A program made the position numbers and the translations under genes. Of a stretch of 54,129 bases of DNA, positions 6,967 to 14,835 are shown piece by piece (the first letter of the stretch is position 1; every line of letters begins with the position of its first letter). The DNA is taken from the IMG/VR virus record IMGVR_UViG_3300005264_000094, positions 1 through 54,129 of that record; one strand, written 5' to 3'. The DNA is from a virus. Below the pieces are notes generated by a model, which did not search any database, was not told the DNA's origin, and saw only the letters and a list, made by a program, of their open reading frames with translations.

Positions 6967-9070
6967 GATATCTAGAGTAATAAAGACTATCCTAAGATTA
7001 AAAGACGAAATGTCACCTGGTCTCAAAAGGAATTCTGAAGCTACAAAAAGATTAAGTGAAAAAGTGAAAAAATCAAGAGATCAAATTAAAAAATTTCAAA
7101 TTGCAAACACAAAAGCAACAGAAGGATTGAAAGAACAAAATGATAAAATAAAAGCTTTGACTTCTAGGAAAAACAAAGAAAGTAACACTATGAAAAAACT
7201 AGCAGTACAAATGCAAAAGTATAAAAATCAGACTGGACTAACTTCTAAACAAATTGTTAAAAATAATCAAAAACTAAAAGAAGCTCGTAGTAGATATGAT
7301 AAATTAGGAGCTTCAGTCTCTAGTCTAAATAAGTCACTAAAAGGTGCTGATAGTTCAGTAAAAAAATATAGTGAAAGTATTAAATCAAATAATAAAGAAA
7401 TTGGATCTATAAACAATGAAATAAGTAAATACACTAAAAAAATAAAAAAAAATATAGCTACTCAAAAAGAAGCACAAAGTGCTGTGAATAGATGGGGTAA
7501 AGGTGCTATTAAAAGTATAGATAAAGTTATAGCTAGATCTGTTAAATTAGGTCTTGTTACGGCAGGTGTCGTAGCTGCATTAGGAGCTAAAATGGGATTT
7601 AGCGAAGCTATGGATATGGAAGGATATAAAATGCAGTTGGAAACGGCTGTTAAAGATACTGAAAAAGCTGGGGAACTTATGAGTAAAGCTGTTGATTTTG
7701 CTGATAGAACACCGTTTGAAACAGGAGATATAGTAGAAGCTACAGCTACAATGGAAATGTATGGTCTTTCTTCTACTAGGTGGTTATCAGATATAGCCGA
7801 TATGGCAGGATCAACAAATAAACAAATTGGTGATGCTACAGAGGCTATGGTAGATTCAAGCGTAGGAGAGTTTGAAAGATTAAAACAATTCGGGATATCC
7901 AAAGATATGATAATGACAGCATCAGCTAAAAAATACGGGGATAAAATAGTCTTTAATGCTAAAGGACAAATGCTCGATCAAGTTAAGATGCAAACTGTAC
8001 TCCAAGAACTTATGCAAGAGAAATTTAAAGGAGGAGCAGAAAAGCAAGCCAGGACAATGAAGGGTCTTTTATCTACGGTAACAGGAAGCGTGAAATCATC
8101 ATTGAAAGAAATAATGGGGATTCAAAAAGACGGAACTATCAAGCAAGGTAGTATGTATGAAAAATTAAAAGAGCAAATAAAAGGAGTAACCAATACTCTT
8201 CTAAAATGGAAAGAAGACGGGACTGTCACAAAGATAGCCTCTAATATAACTGAAGCAGTCATGAAAGTAATAAATATCATAAAAAAACTATTTAATTTCT
8301 TTCAGAAATATAGAGAGATAATAGAACTGGTACTAGTGCTTGTAGGCGTTATATATACTACTGTAAAAGCATTTAGAGCACTAGAAGCTATAATGGTAGC
8401 GGTAAATATAGTTACAGGGCTTCTAAATGGAACTCTAGCAGTCTCACCACTTGGGTTAATAGCAATAACCATTGGTCTAGTAGTCGGAGCATTGTACCTA
8501 CTATGGAGACATATGGACAGTATAATAGCAGTCTTTAAAAGTGCTTGGGATTGGATAAAGAATTTGATAAGTGGGACAAATAATTTTGCATTAATGTTAG
8601 CTGGACCAATTGCACCACTGCTCTTGTTAATCAAACATTTTGACAAGATCAAAGAGGCGGCCAGTAAAGCTTTTGGATGGGTTAAAAAAATATTTGGTGT
8701 AGATAACAAAGATAAAGAATTCAATGTAACGATGAATAAAAAAGAAAACTCTAAGATTGATTTTCAAAATGGCAGTCCAGGAAAACATATGGAACAATAT
8801 GCAAAAGGTGGGATTGCTACAAAACCAAGTATATTTGGAGAAGCTGGAGCAGAAATAGCAATACCTCTTAATCAATCTAGCAGATCTAAAGATCTTTTAG
8901 GTAAAGCTAATAATATAATAGGTGGGAATGATGAAAAATCGAAAGCTGAAGGTAAAATTAATAATTTTCATTTTCATGGTGATGTATATGGATTTGAAGA
9001 TTTTAAAGAGGTTTTAGCTAAAGGGTTTTATGAAATTATTCAAGAAAATAATTCAAATGTGGTGAGGTAG
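6959..9070 (+). CDS. Phage A tape measure protein
   Basis: A 703-residue tail length ruler, which occupies the tube lumen and helps DNA enter. Residues 1 to about 185 are a long lysine-rich coiled coil. A small hydrophobic stretch follows (about 193-210, LGLVTAGVVAALGAKMGFS). The middle is an alpha-helical TP901-type tape measure core (TPFETGDIVEATATMEMYGL, about 251-270). Membrane segments follow near residues 453-475, 495-518 and 545-560. Near the C-terminus is the GGIATKPSIFGEAGAEIAIPL motif found in many tape measures. The start is GTG 6959, overlapping the chaperone extension. Confidence 0.88.
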   Translation: MGKISRVIKTILRLKDEMSPGLKRNSEATKRLSEKVKKSRDQIKKFQIANTKATEGLKEQNDKIKALTSRKNKESNTMKKLAVQMQKYKNQTGLTSKQIVKNNQKLKEARSRYDKLGASVSSLNKSLKGADSSVKKYSESIKSNNKEIGSINNEISKYTKKIKKNIATQKEAQSAVNRWGKGAIKSIDKVIARSVKLGLVTAGVVAALGAKMGFSEAMDMEGYKMQLETAVKDTEKAGELMSKAVDFADRTPFETGDIVEATATMEMYGLSSTRWLSDIADMAGSTNKQIGDATEAMVDSSVGEFERLKQFGISKDMIMTASAKKYGDKIVFNAKGQMLDQVKMQTVLQELMQEKFKGGAEKQARTMKGLLSTVTGSVKSSLKEIMGIQKDGTIKQGSMYEKLKEQIKGVTNTLLKWKEDGTVTKIASNITEAVMKVINIIKKLFNFFQKYREIIELVLVLVGVIYTTVKAFRALEAIMVAVNIVTGLLNGTLAVSPLGLIAITIGLVVGALYLLWRHMDSIIAVFKSAWDWIKNLISGTNNFALMLAGPIAPLLLLIKHFDKIKEAASKAFGWVKKIFGVDNKDKEFNVTMNKKENSKIDFQNGSPGKHMEQYAKGGIATKPSIFGEAGAEIAIPLNQSSRSKDLLGKANNIIGGNDEKSKAEGKINNFHFHGDVYGFEDFKEVLAKGFYEIIQENNSNVVR

Positions 9071-9478
9071 ATGAGGGAAATATATTTTGCAATTGAAGAT
9101 GAGGTTCTCCAATTGCCTTATGTTAATGAAAAGATTGAAGTTGGTGAAGGTCTTAATACAGAAGAATTTGAGACTGTAGATGGGAAAACATTAACATTAA
9201 TAGGGAATAAAGGGAATAGGACTATCAGTATTAATAGTTTTTTCCCTACAAAACAATATAGATGGCTTAGTTTCAATTCAAAACTTTCTACAGAATGTCT
9301 AGATTTTTTTAAAAGGAATAGAAAAAAAGTATTAAGGATTGTTTATGTAAATGGAGAAGAAACTTTGTGTAATATGTTGTGTATTATATCAAATTACACA
9401 GTGGCACCTAAAAAAAATGGAGACTATAACTATTCTTTAGAAATTAAAGAATATATAGATCCAAAGGAGGTATCTTAG
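9071..9478 (+). CDS. Phage A baseplate/tail protein, XkdP-like without LysM
   Basis: A 135-residue protein whose QLPYVNEKIEVGEG start and ISINSFFPTKQYRWLSF centre resemble the N-terminal domain of XkdP, the PBSX protein between tape measure and hub. The peptidoglycan-binding LysM domain of XkdP is absent. It ends in a strand pattern (NYTVAPKKNGDYNYSLEIKEY) typical of tail-end proteins. It abuts the tape measure (ATG at 9071) and shares a base with the next start. It is probably the junction between tube tip and hub. Confidence 0.62.
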   Translation: MREIYFAIEDEVLQLPYVNEKIEVGEGLNTEEFETVDGKTLTLIGNKGNRTISINSFFPTKQYRWLSFNSKLSTECLDFFKRNRKKVLRIVYVNGEETLCNMLCIISNYTVAPKKNGDYNYSLEIKEYIDPKEVS

Positions 9479-10428
9479 TGGTTACTATAAATTTAATCAG
9501 AGAAAATAAAAAAAATGATATAACTAATCTTTCAGGGAATATAAGTTTGAGTGACAGCCTAGATACTTTAGGAGCTGCTTTAAATTTTGATATTGCTAGA
9601 AATTTCAATGATCCAAATTTCGCGACTTCTGAAATTGTAGAAGCTGGGAATATTATTGAATTTAAAAATGAAGGGAAAGTTGTTTTTATTGGGTCCATCA
9701 TAACAATAGGAACTGAAAAATTTAAGAAAAGTATAAAATGTTTAGACTTTTCTTTTTATTTGAACAAAAATAAGCTTATTAAACAATTTAAAAATATAAG
9801 TGCATCTGATGCAATAAAAAATATGTGTGATCAGATAGACATAAAAATAGGGGATATTGATAATATTCCAACTGCTATAACTAAGATCTATAAAAATAAG
9901 ACAGTCGCAGAAATAATAAAAGATATTCTTATACAAGTTTTAAATGAAACAGGCGATAAATACAAATTAGAAATAAATAATGAAGCATTAGATGTAAAAA
10001 AACACAGGCTCATAGAAGCTAAAACTAAATATAATTTTTGGGGGAAAATAACCAAAAATGAAGACATAACAGATATGAAAAATGTGATTTTAGTAACCTC
10101 TAATAATCAAGATGATGTAAACACATTGGGAAAAGCTGTTGACAAGGCTAATATTGATAAATATGGAAAATTACAAGAGATTGTAGAAGTCGAGCCAAAG
10201 GACATTTCGAAAGTCCGTAATATAGCAAATAAGAAGCTCAAAGAGTTAAACAAAGTATTTATAAGTGTTAATGTTGAAACTTTAGGAGATAATTCCCTGA
10301 GATCTGGAAGGATAATAGAAGTTATAAATAAAGAATTCAATTTAAACAGTAAATATTTAATTAAAAGTACTAATCATAAATATTCTAAAGGGAATCATAC
10401 CACCAGTTTAAATTTAGAGATGAACTAA
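9478..10428 (+). CDS. Phage A baseplate hub protein, XkdQ/gpD-like
   Basis: A 316-residue hub protein of the XkdQ (T4 gp27/P2 gpD-like) type. It should form the trimeric base that carries the spike. Typical elements are a first domain of strands (ISLSDSLDTLGAALNFDIA), the KTVAEIIKDIL helix (about residues 141-151), and a late SGRIIEVINKEFNLNSKYLIKSTNHKYSKGNHTTSLNLEM segment. The start is GTG 9478, overlapping the preceding stop. The last base overlaps the next gene's start, which suggests coupled translation. Confidence 0.75.
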   Translation: MVTINLIRENKKNDITNLSGNISLSDSLDTLGAALNFDIARNFNDPNFATSEIVEAGNIIEFKNEGKVVFIGSIITIGTEKFKKSIKCLDFSFYLNKNKLIKQFKNISASDAIKNMCDQIDIKIGDIDNIPTAITKIYKNKTVAEIIKDILIQVLNETGDKYKLEINNEALDVKKHRLIEAKTKYNFWGKITKNEDITDMKNVILVTSNNQDDVNTLGKAVDKANIDKYGKLQEIVEVEPKDISKVRNIANKKLKELNKVFISVNVETLGDNSLRSGRIIEVINKEFNLNSKYLIKSTNHKYSKGNHTTSLNLEMN

Positions 10429-10904
10429 TGGGGGAATATGGAGCTAAATTAGCTAAACTTTGGAAGGAACTGGAAAACCAAGAAATAATAGAATCAACAA
10501 TTGGAAAAGTCATTAGTCCTCCTCCAAACCTTAGAGTTTCTATATGGAATAACAGTGTAATATTAGAACCAACTCAACTTTATATGAATGACAGGTTATT
10601 CGATGATCATACAAGAAAATTTGAAATAGATGGGGAAGTATCTGAAATTGACTTAAATTTAGAAAAAAATGAAGTAACAGATATAATAATCCCCCCTGTT
10701 TTACCTTTTATTCCTGCCCCTGCCCCACCTCCACCTTGGGCTGTTAAAGGTAAGGGAGCTATGAAAGGTAAAGGAACATATAAAACTAATGGGACGATAG
10801 TAAATACAGATACATTAAAAAAAGGTGATCTTGTAAAACTTACCCCAGCAGGAGTTGGACAGATATGGTTTGTGGATTTTAAGGTAAGAAAATTGAAGGA
10901 ATAG
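10428..10904 (+). CDS. Phage A baseplate protein with DUF2577 (XkdR-like)
   Basis: A 158-residue protein with an XkdR/DUF2577 core. The C-terminal signature is LKKGDLVKLTPAGVGQIWFVDFKV, matching 'LkkGD.V.l.p...gQ.ffVldkv'. A proline-rich then glycine/lysine-rich insert lies between the halves (FIPAPAPPPPWAVKGKGAMK and onwards, about residues 92-118). The protein belongs to the spike and hub region. It ends 11 bases before the -35 of the promoter at 10916, so the tail operon is interrupted here. Confidence 0.68.
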   Translation: MGEYGAKLAKLWKELENQEIIESTIGKVISPPPNLRVSIWNNSVILEPTQLYMNDRLFDDHTRKFEIDGEVSEIDLNLEKNEVTDIIIPPVLPFIPAPAPPPPWAVKGKGAMKGKGTYKTNGTIVNTDTLKKGDLVKLTPAGVGQIWFVDFKVRKLKE

Positions 10905-10915
10905 CAGTTTGGACT

Positions 10916-10944
10916 TTGACAATTTAATATCTGAGGGATATACT
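10916..10944 (+). promoter_or_regulatory. Consensus sigma-70 promoter inside the tail operon
   Basis: TTGACA (10916-10921) and TATACT (10939-10944) are separated by exactly 17 bases. This is close to perfect consensus and stands out within a late operon. It lies upstream of the 97-residue gene at 10982 and, with the terminator at 11278, forms a self-contained transcription unit. Confidence 0.75.
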
Positions 10945-10981
10945 ATAGAAAATCTAAAGTTTTAAATATTCGGGAGGTCTA

Positions 10982-11275
10982 ATGATGTTAAAAACAAAAA
11001 TAAAGTTTGTTTTTATAGGGGTTAAGCCAGAAAGGCAAACAAAAATTAAAGAACTAACAGAAAAAACTTTAAAAGGCATTAAAAGAATTAATTTTAAGAA
11101 AATAAAAAAAGCAGAAGCTCATATTGCTAGTATAGTTTGCTTTAATGACGAATCAAAAGAGACTATAACTTTCCAAATTAATTTTATTGGGAGAACGTTT
11201 CATATTTTTTCTATTGCTATGGATATAGAAGAAAACTCTGAAATAATTATAGAAGATCTTAAGGCACTAAATTAA
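10982..11275 (+). CDS. Small unknown protein in a moron-like unit
   Basis: I do not recognise this 97-residue protein. It is lysine-rich in the first half (KIKELTEKTLKGIKRINFKKIKK) and has beta strands in the second (ETITFQINFIGRTFHIFSIAM), with no membrane segment or cysteine cluster. Two ATGs (10982 and 10985) follow GGGAGG; the second has the better spacing. The gene has its own consensus promoter (10916-10944) and a strong terminator (11278-11317), and it splits the XkdR- and XkdS-like genes, which are usually adjacent. It is therefore likely to be expressed from the prophage independently of the late genes. A role in superinfection exclusion or lysogenic conversion is inference only. Confidence 0.75.
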   Translation: MMLKTKIKFVFIGVKPERQTKIKELTEKTLKGIKRINFKKIKKAEAHIASIVCFNDESKETITFQINFIGRTFHIFSIAMDIEENSEIIIEDLKALN

Positions 11276-11277
11276 AG

Positions 11278-11317
11278 AAAAACCTCAGATATTAAATTTG
11301 TCTGAGGTTTTTTATTG
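11278..11317 (+). terminator. Strong rho-independent terminator closing the moron unit
   Basis: A 12-base stem (11278-11289 with 11301-11312) encloses an 11-base loop, with T-rich sequence from 11308 on. Because the left arm begins AAAAA, it could work on both strands. Late transcripts would need antitermination or a new start to pass it. Confidence 0.85.
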
Positions 11318-11338
11318 CAAAATTTAGGAGATGATTGG

Positions 11339-11779
11339 ATGGGTATATTTCCAAATGCAAATTTAGAAATTGAAGAGGAACAGCAAATAATAAATTTTAA
11401 AGATACTAAAGAACCTCTTTTTGACTTTAAAAAAAAGCAAATAGTGATCATGGATGGGAAAATCATATATTGCACTTACAGACAAAAAATAGAGCAATGG
11501 GTCGAATTAATAATTCAAACTACAGTTAACAAATATAAGGTGTATAAAGATACTGGTTTTGGATTCTCAAAACTATATGAATATAGAGGTCATCAAATAT
11601 TTGCTTCTAATTTCGGTATTTCTGAACTTAAAAGAGAGATGAAAGAAAAATTAGAAGGACACAAGGAAATTATATTAGCAAAGAATATAAAAATTTCTCA
11701 AGACTTCAATGTTTTAAGAATAGAATTAACTTTAGAACTAACTGAAGAAGAGTTAGAAAAAGAGGTGATTATAGAGTGA
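11339..11779 (+). CDS. Phage A baseplate wedge protein, XkdS/DUF2634 (gp25-like)
   Basis: A 146-residue protein of the XkdS family, related to T4 gp25/P2 gpW, a baseplate wedge component with a lysozyme-like fold but no enzyme activity. Typical parts are DGKIIYCTYRQKIEQWVELIIQTTVNKYKVY, then an FGFSKLYEYRG motif. The frame is open from 11315 within the terminator, but TTAGGAG at 11324-11330 favours ATG 11339. It overlaps the next gene by four bases. Confidence 0.72.
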   Translation: MGIFPNANLEIEEEQQIINFKDTKEPLFDFKKKQIVIMDGKIIYCTYRQKIEQWVELIIQTTVNKYKVYKDTGFGFSKLYEYRGHQIFASNFGISELKREMKEKLEGHKEIILAKNIKISQDFNVLRIELTLELTEEELEKEVIIE

Positions 11780-12867
11780 ATGAAGAGTATAAAGCCCCAC
11801 TAGTGGAAAATATACACAAAGGTATGTTAAGTGATATATCTGAAGACTACGAAAAAGAGGTTGGAACCTTTACAAATGATCTAACAAAAACTTATGCGAT
11901 ACAGTCATACCAGGCAAGAAAAAAAATAGAACTTTTATTCAGCAAATTAGACATAAATAATTATCATGATACAGAGTTAGATAGGTTTGTATTTCAGAGA
12001 AAAGGGATAAAAAGGAAAGAAAGTAATACCTCTTTAGGAGTTATTACTGCAAAAGGGAGCGGAACTGTAACTATTGGAGATCTCTTTGAAACTGAATCTG
12101 GAACTCAATTTAAAGTTGCCGAAACAGTAGTCATAATTGACAACGGTGATGTAAAAATAGAGGCTGTTATTCCAGGATTAAAAGGGAATGTAGGAGCTAA
12201 TACTATCACTTTAATTCCTATAACCATTCAAGGAATAACAGAAATTACAAATACTTTCCCAACCATAGATGGGTACGACCAAGAAACCAATGAATCATTG
12301 ATTGAAAGGTATTTAATCGATATTCAAAAACCGCCTACCTCTGGGAATATATACCATTATATGCAGTGGTCAAGAGAAATTGTAGGAGTAGGAGATTCTA
12401 AAATAGATCCCCTCTGGAACGGTAATAATACGGTTCAGATAGTAATAATAGATGATCAAAAACTTCCAGCAACAACCGAATTAATTGAAAGAGTTCAAAA
12501 CTATATAGATCCAAAAGGTGAAAACAACTCTACTTGGGGTGCAGGGTATGGACAAGCCCCTATAGGAGCTTACTGTAGTGTGATAAGTGCTATCCCTAAA
12601 AACATAAGTGTTGTTAGTGCTCTAACATTAGAAATTGGATATACAATAGATCAGGTTAAACCATGGGTAGATGAAGCAATAAGAAAAAATTTAAAAGAAA
12701 TAGCTTTTTTAAAAAATAGTGTTTCCTATGCGATCCTTGCAAGTAAAATTTTAAATGTAGAAGGCATTAGTGACTGGTCATCATTTACTATAAATGGAGG
12801 AACTAAGAATATCAGCATAGGAGACAAAGAAGTAGCAGTTCTAGAGAGTGTGATTTTGAATGAATAA
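11776..12867 (+). CDS. Phage A baseplate J-like protein (XkdT)
   Basis: A 363-residue gpJ/XkdT family wedge protein. It shows the family order: N-terminal helices (QSYQARKKIELLFSKLD), the middle region with VITAKGSGTVTIGDLFETESGTQFKVAE, and the NVGANTITLIPITIQGITEITN segment that precedes NESLIERYL. The late TIDQVKPWVDEAIRKNLKEI helix is also typical. The start is GTG 11776, four bases before the preceding stop ends. The length matches XkdT. Confidence is high. Confidence 0.88.
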   Translation: MNEEYKAPLVENIHKGMLSDISEDYEKEVGTFTNDLTKTYAIQSYQARKKIELLFSKLDINNYHDTELDRFVFQRKGIKRKESNTSLGVITAKGSGTVTIGDLFETESGTQFKVAETVVIIDNGDVKIEAVIPGLKGNVGANTITLIPITIQGITEITNTFPTIDGYDQETNESLIERYLIDIQKPPTSGNIYHYMQWSREIVGVGDSKIDPLWNGNNTVQIVIIDDQKLPATTELIERVQNYIDPKGENNSTWGAGYGQAPIGAYCSVISAIPKNISVVSALTLEIGYTIDQVKPWVDEAIRKNLKEIAFLKNSVSYAILASKILNVEGISDWSSFTINGGTKNISIGDKEVAVLESVILNE

Positions 12868-13399
12868 ATTAAATTTGTTAGAAAATCTACATAAGGTCTT
12901 CAGAGGTGATAATTATATAGATAACTTAATGGGAGCCTCTGGGAAAGAATTAGATGATATAGAAAACAAAATAGACCAGCTAGGAAAGGAGTTTTTCTTT
13001 GATACTATGAGTCCTGTAGGTATAGCAGTTCTAGAAAATCAACTTGATTTTAAAGCTACAGGGGACCCCATAGAAGGTAAAAGGGAACAGTTAGAAGCTA
13101 GATGGAAAACAGCAGGTAAATGTGATTTAGAATTATTAAAAATAATAGCTAATTCATGGAGAAATGGTGAGGTTTCAGTTCTTTTTACCAATGCAGTTAT
13201 AGAAATAACTTTTATTTCTATTGTAGGTATACCCAATAACATAGAAGCTTTAAAACGTTCTTTAGGAGAAGCTAAACCAGCACACTTACCAATTAATTAT
13301 ACATTTAAATATCGTACCTGGGGGATGCTACTTCCTAAAACATGGGGTTATTATAATCAATATACATGGGGTCAAGTCTTAAAGCAGGAGGTTATATAG
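12860..13399 (+). CDS. Phage A tail protein, gpI/XkdU-like (DUF2313)
   Basis: A 179-residue DUF2313-type protein, linking wedges to fibres like P2 gpI. The first half is helical (NLLENLHKVFRGDNYIDNLMG). The middle has EGKREQLEARWKTAGKCDLELLKIIANSW, a pattern found in XkdU. The end (LPINYTFKYRTWGMLLPKTWG and a repeated TWG) matches the family's conserved C-terminus. It overlaps the baseplate J gene by eight bases and abuts the fibre gene. Confidence 0.78.
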   Translation: MNKLNLLENLHKVFRGDNYIDNLMGASGKELDDIENKIDQLGKEFFFDTMSPVGIAVLENQLDFKATGDPIEGKREQLEARWKTAGKCDLELLKIIANSWRNGEVSVLFTNAVIEITFISIVGIPNNIEALKRSLGEAKPAHLPINYTFKYRTWGMLLPKTWGYYNQYTWGQVLKQEVI

Positions 13400-14236
13400 A
13401 TGAGCGGAACTACACCAAATTTAAATTTGGTTAAGCCAGGAGAAAATGGGACAGCCGATATAAAAGTTATTGATCAGAATATGGAAATAATAGATGTCTG
13501 GGCGGGAGAAAAAGAAACAGAATTAAGCGGTAAAGAACCTAAATTCACTAAAAATAGTGGGTTTAATCTTGGTATATCACATCTAGTAAATTCAATAAGT
13601 AAAACATTAGTTGCTTCAGCATATGCTGTTAAATTAGCTTATGATAGGGCGAGCCTAGGAGTAACAAATGCATCCACTGCACAAACTAAAGCTGATGATG
13701 CTTACAATTTAGCAAATGGAAAAGAGCCTACTTTTATTAAAAACAATGGGTTTAATAGAGTTATGACTAACTTAGTAACTTCAACCAGTACTACATTAGT
13801 TGCATCAGCAGCAGCAGTTGGAATAGCATACAATAAGGGAAAAGAGGCACTAGGTTTAACGGTTATAAATAAAAATGCAATACAGAATAATGCAGACCAA
13901 ATAAGAAATTTATCTAAAACAGTAAATGATGTTACGATACTTTGGGAATCAAATGTGGGGTTAGGATCCGGCTTGATAACTTTATCAGATAGTATATTTA
14001 ATTACAAAATTATAGAGGTTCTGAGCTCTAGAGATGAAAAAGATTATTTTAAAATGTCTACTATAAGAGTATCTGATTATAATAAATATATTAAAGATGA
14101 TATAGGACGAGGAATAGGGGTTGGAAGAAGTGACTATTGGTTTTTTAGATTTTCAGATGATGGATTGACGTTATCTGAAAAGGGAGGGAATTCTGAAGAT
14201 TCAGTAATTTGGGAAATAAGAGGATTAAAGTCATAA
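13400..14236 (+). CDS. Phage A tail fibre protein
   Basis: A 278-residue fibre protein. The N-terminal segment (TPNLNLVKPGENGTADIKVIDQNMEIID) is typical of the part that docks to the baseplate. Two repeats follow, each beginning with a GKEPKFTKNSGFN or GKEPTFIKNNGFN motif (about residues 48 and 111) and continuing with a TLVASAYAV-type helix. The same GKEPxFxKNNGFN motif occurs in the phage B fibre at 52588, which points to exchange between fibre genes. The C-terminus is beta-rich and ends in a WEIRG motif, perhaps a host-contact tip. Confidence 0.75.
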   Translation: MSGTTPNLNLVKPGENGTADIKVIDQNMEIIDVWAGEKETELSGKEPKFTKNSGFNLGISHLVNSISKTLVASAYAVKLAYDRASLGVTNASTAQTKADDAYNLANGKEPTFIKNNGFNRVMTNLVTSTSTTLVASAAAVGIAYNKGKEALGLTVINKNAIQNNADQIRNLSKTVNDVTILWESNVGLGSGLITLSDSIFNYKIIEVLSSRDEKDYFKMSTIRVSDYNKYIKDDIGRGIGVGRSDYWFFRFSDDGLTLSEKGGNSEDSVIWEIRGLKS

Positions 14237-14264
14237 AAAAATCTTAATTTTATAAGGGGGAAAA

Positions 14265-14834
14265 ATGAAATATACACTTACAAATCAACCGCAACAAATA
14301 AGTGAAACAAAGGGAGAAATTGAAAATTTTTCAAGTTATACGATCGTATTAGCGGCAGGAACAACTCCACCGACGGAAAGTACAGCTAGAATAACAGTAA
14401 GTCCGTGGAAGAGTTATCCTTTTAAAACATCTCAAGGAGAATCTTTGTATGCTTGGATTCCAAACATAGCTGAAGGGAATTCAATTGAGGTTTCAGTCGT
14501 AAATTTTCCTTTGGGAGAAGAAGGGGGTGATGAAGTAGCGAAACTCTCGGAACAAATACAGAATTTAAGCGGTTATGTGAATGTCTTAGCGGTAGAAGAT
14601 ATGTATGCAATTGATATTCTAAATGCAAGTAATAAAAATATAGAAATTGAAACTCGATGTAATTTATATATAGAACTTACGTATACTTACGAGTCTGCGA
14701 TAACGTGGTTCAACGGCATTAATTGGTTAAGCGGTTTTGCACCAACACTATATCAAGGCAAGACTTATGGAATTAACTTCTCCACTAAAGATGGTGGAGC
14801 AAGTTGGAACGGTATGTTAATAGGCGGTTGGTAG
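14265..14834 (+). CDS. Tail fibre accessory protein sharing its C-terminal half with the gene at 53772
   Basis: A 189-residue protein. Residues 1-95 are beta-rich, with small-domain character (TPPTESTARITVSPWKSY). From about residue 96 (EQIQNLSGYVNVLAVEDMYA) the DNA is identical to the last 104 bases of the window, where it follows an unrelated N-terminus. The C-terminal half is therefore an exchangeable module ending in WNGMLIGGW. It is preceded by a GGGG ribosome binding site and followed after one base by the receptor-binding gene. The exact function is unknown; a fibre-tip adaptor or decoration is likely. Confidence 0.7.
   Translation: MKYTLTNQPQQISETKGEIENFSSYTIVLAAGTTPPTESTARITVSPWKSYPFKTSQGESLYAWIPNIAEGNSIEVSVVNFPLGEEGGDEVAKLSEQIQNLSGYVNVLAVEDMYAIDILNASNKNIEIETRCNLYIELTYTYESAITWFNGINWLSGFAPTLYQGKTYGINFSTKDGGASWNGMLIGGW
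14549..14652 (+). repeat. 104-bp direct repeat, copy A
   Basis: Identical, base for base, to 54026-54129, which is the end of the window. The match starts at GGAACAAATACAG and is cut off by the window edge, so the true repeat may be longer. The flanking left sequences differ (CTC versus ACG before the match). Confidence 0.95.
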
Positions 14835-14835
14835 T

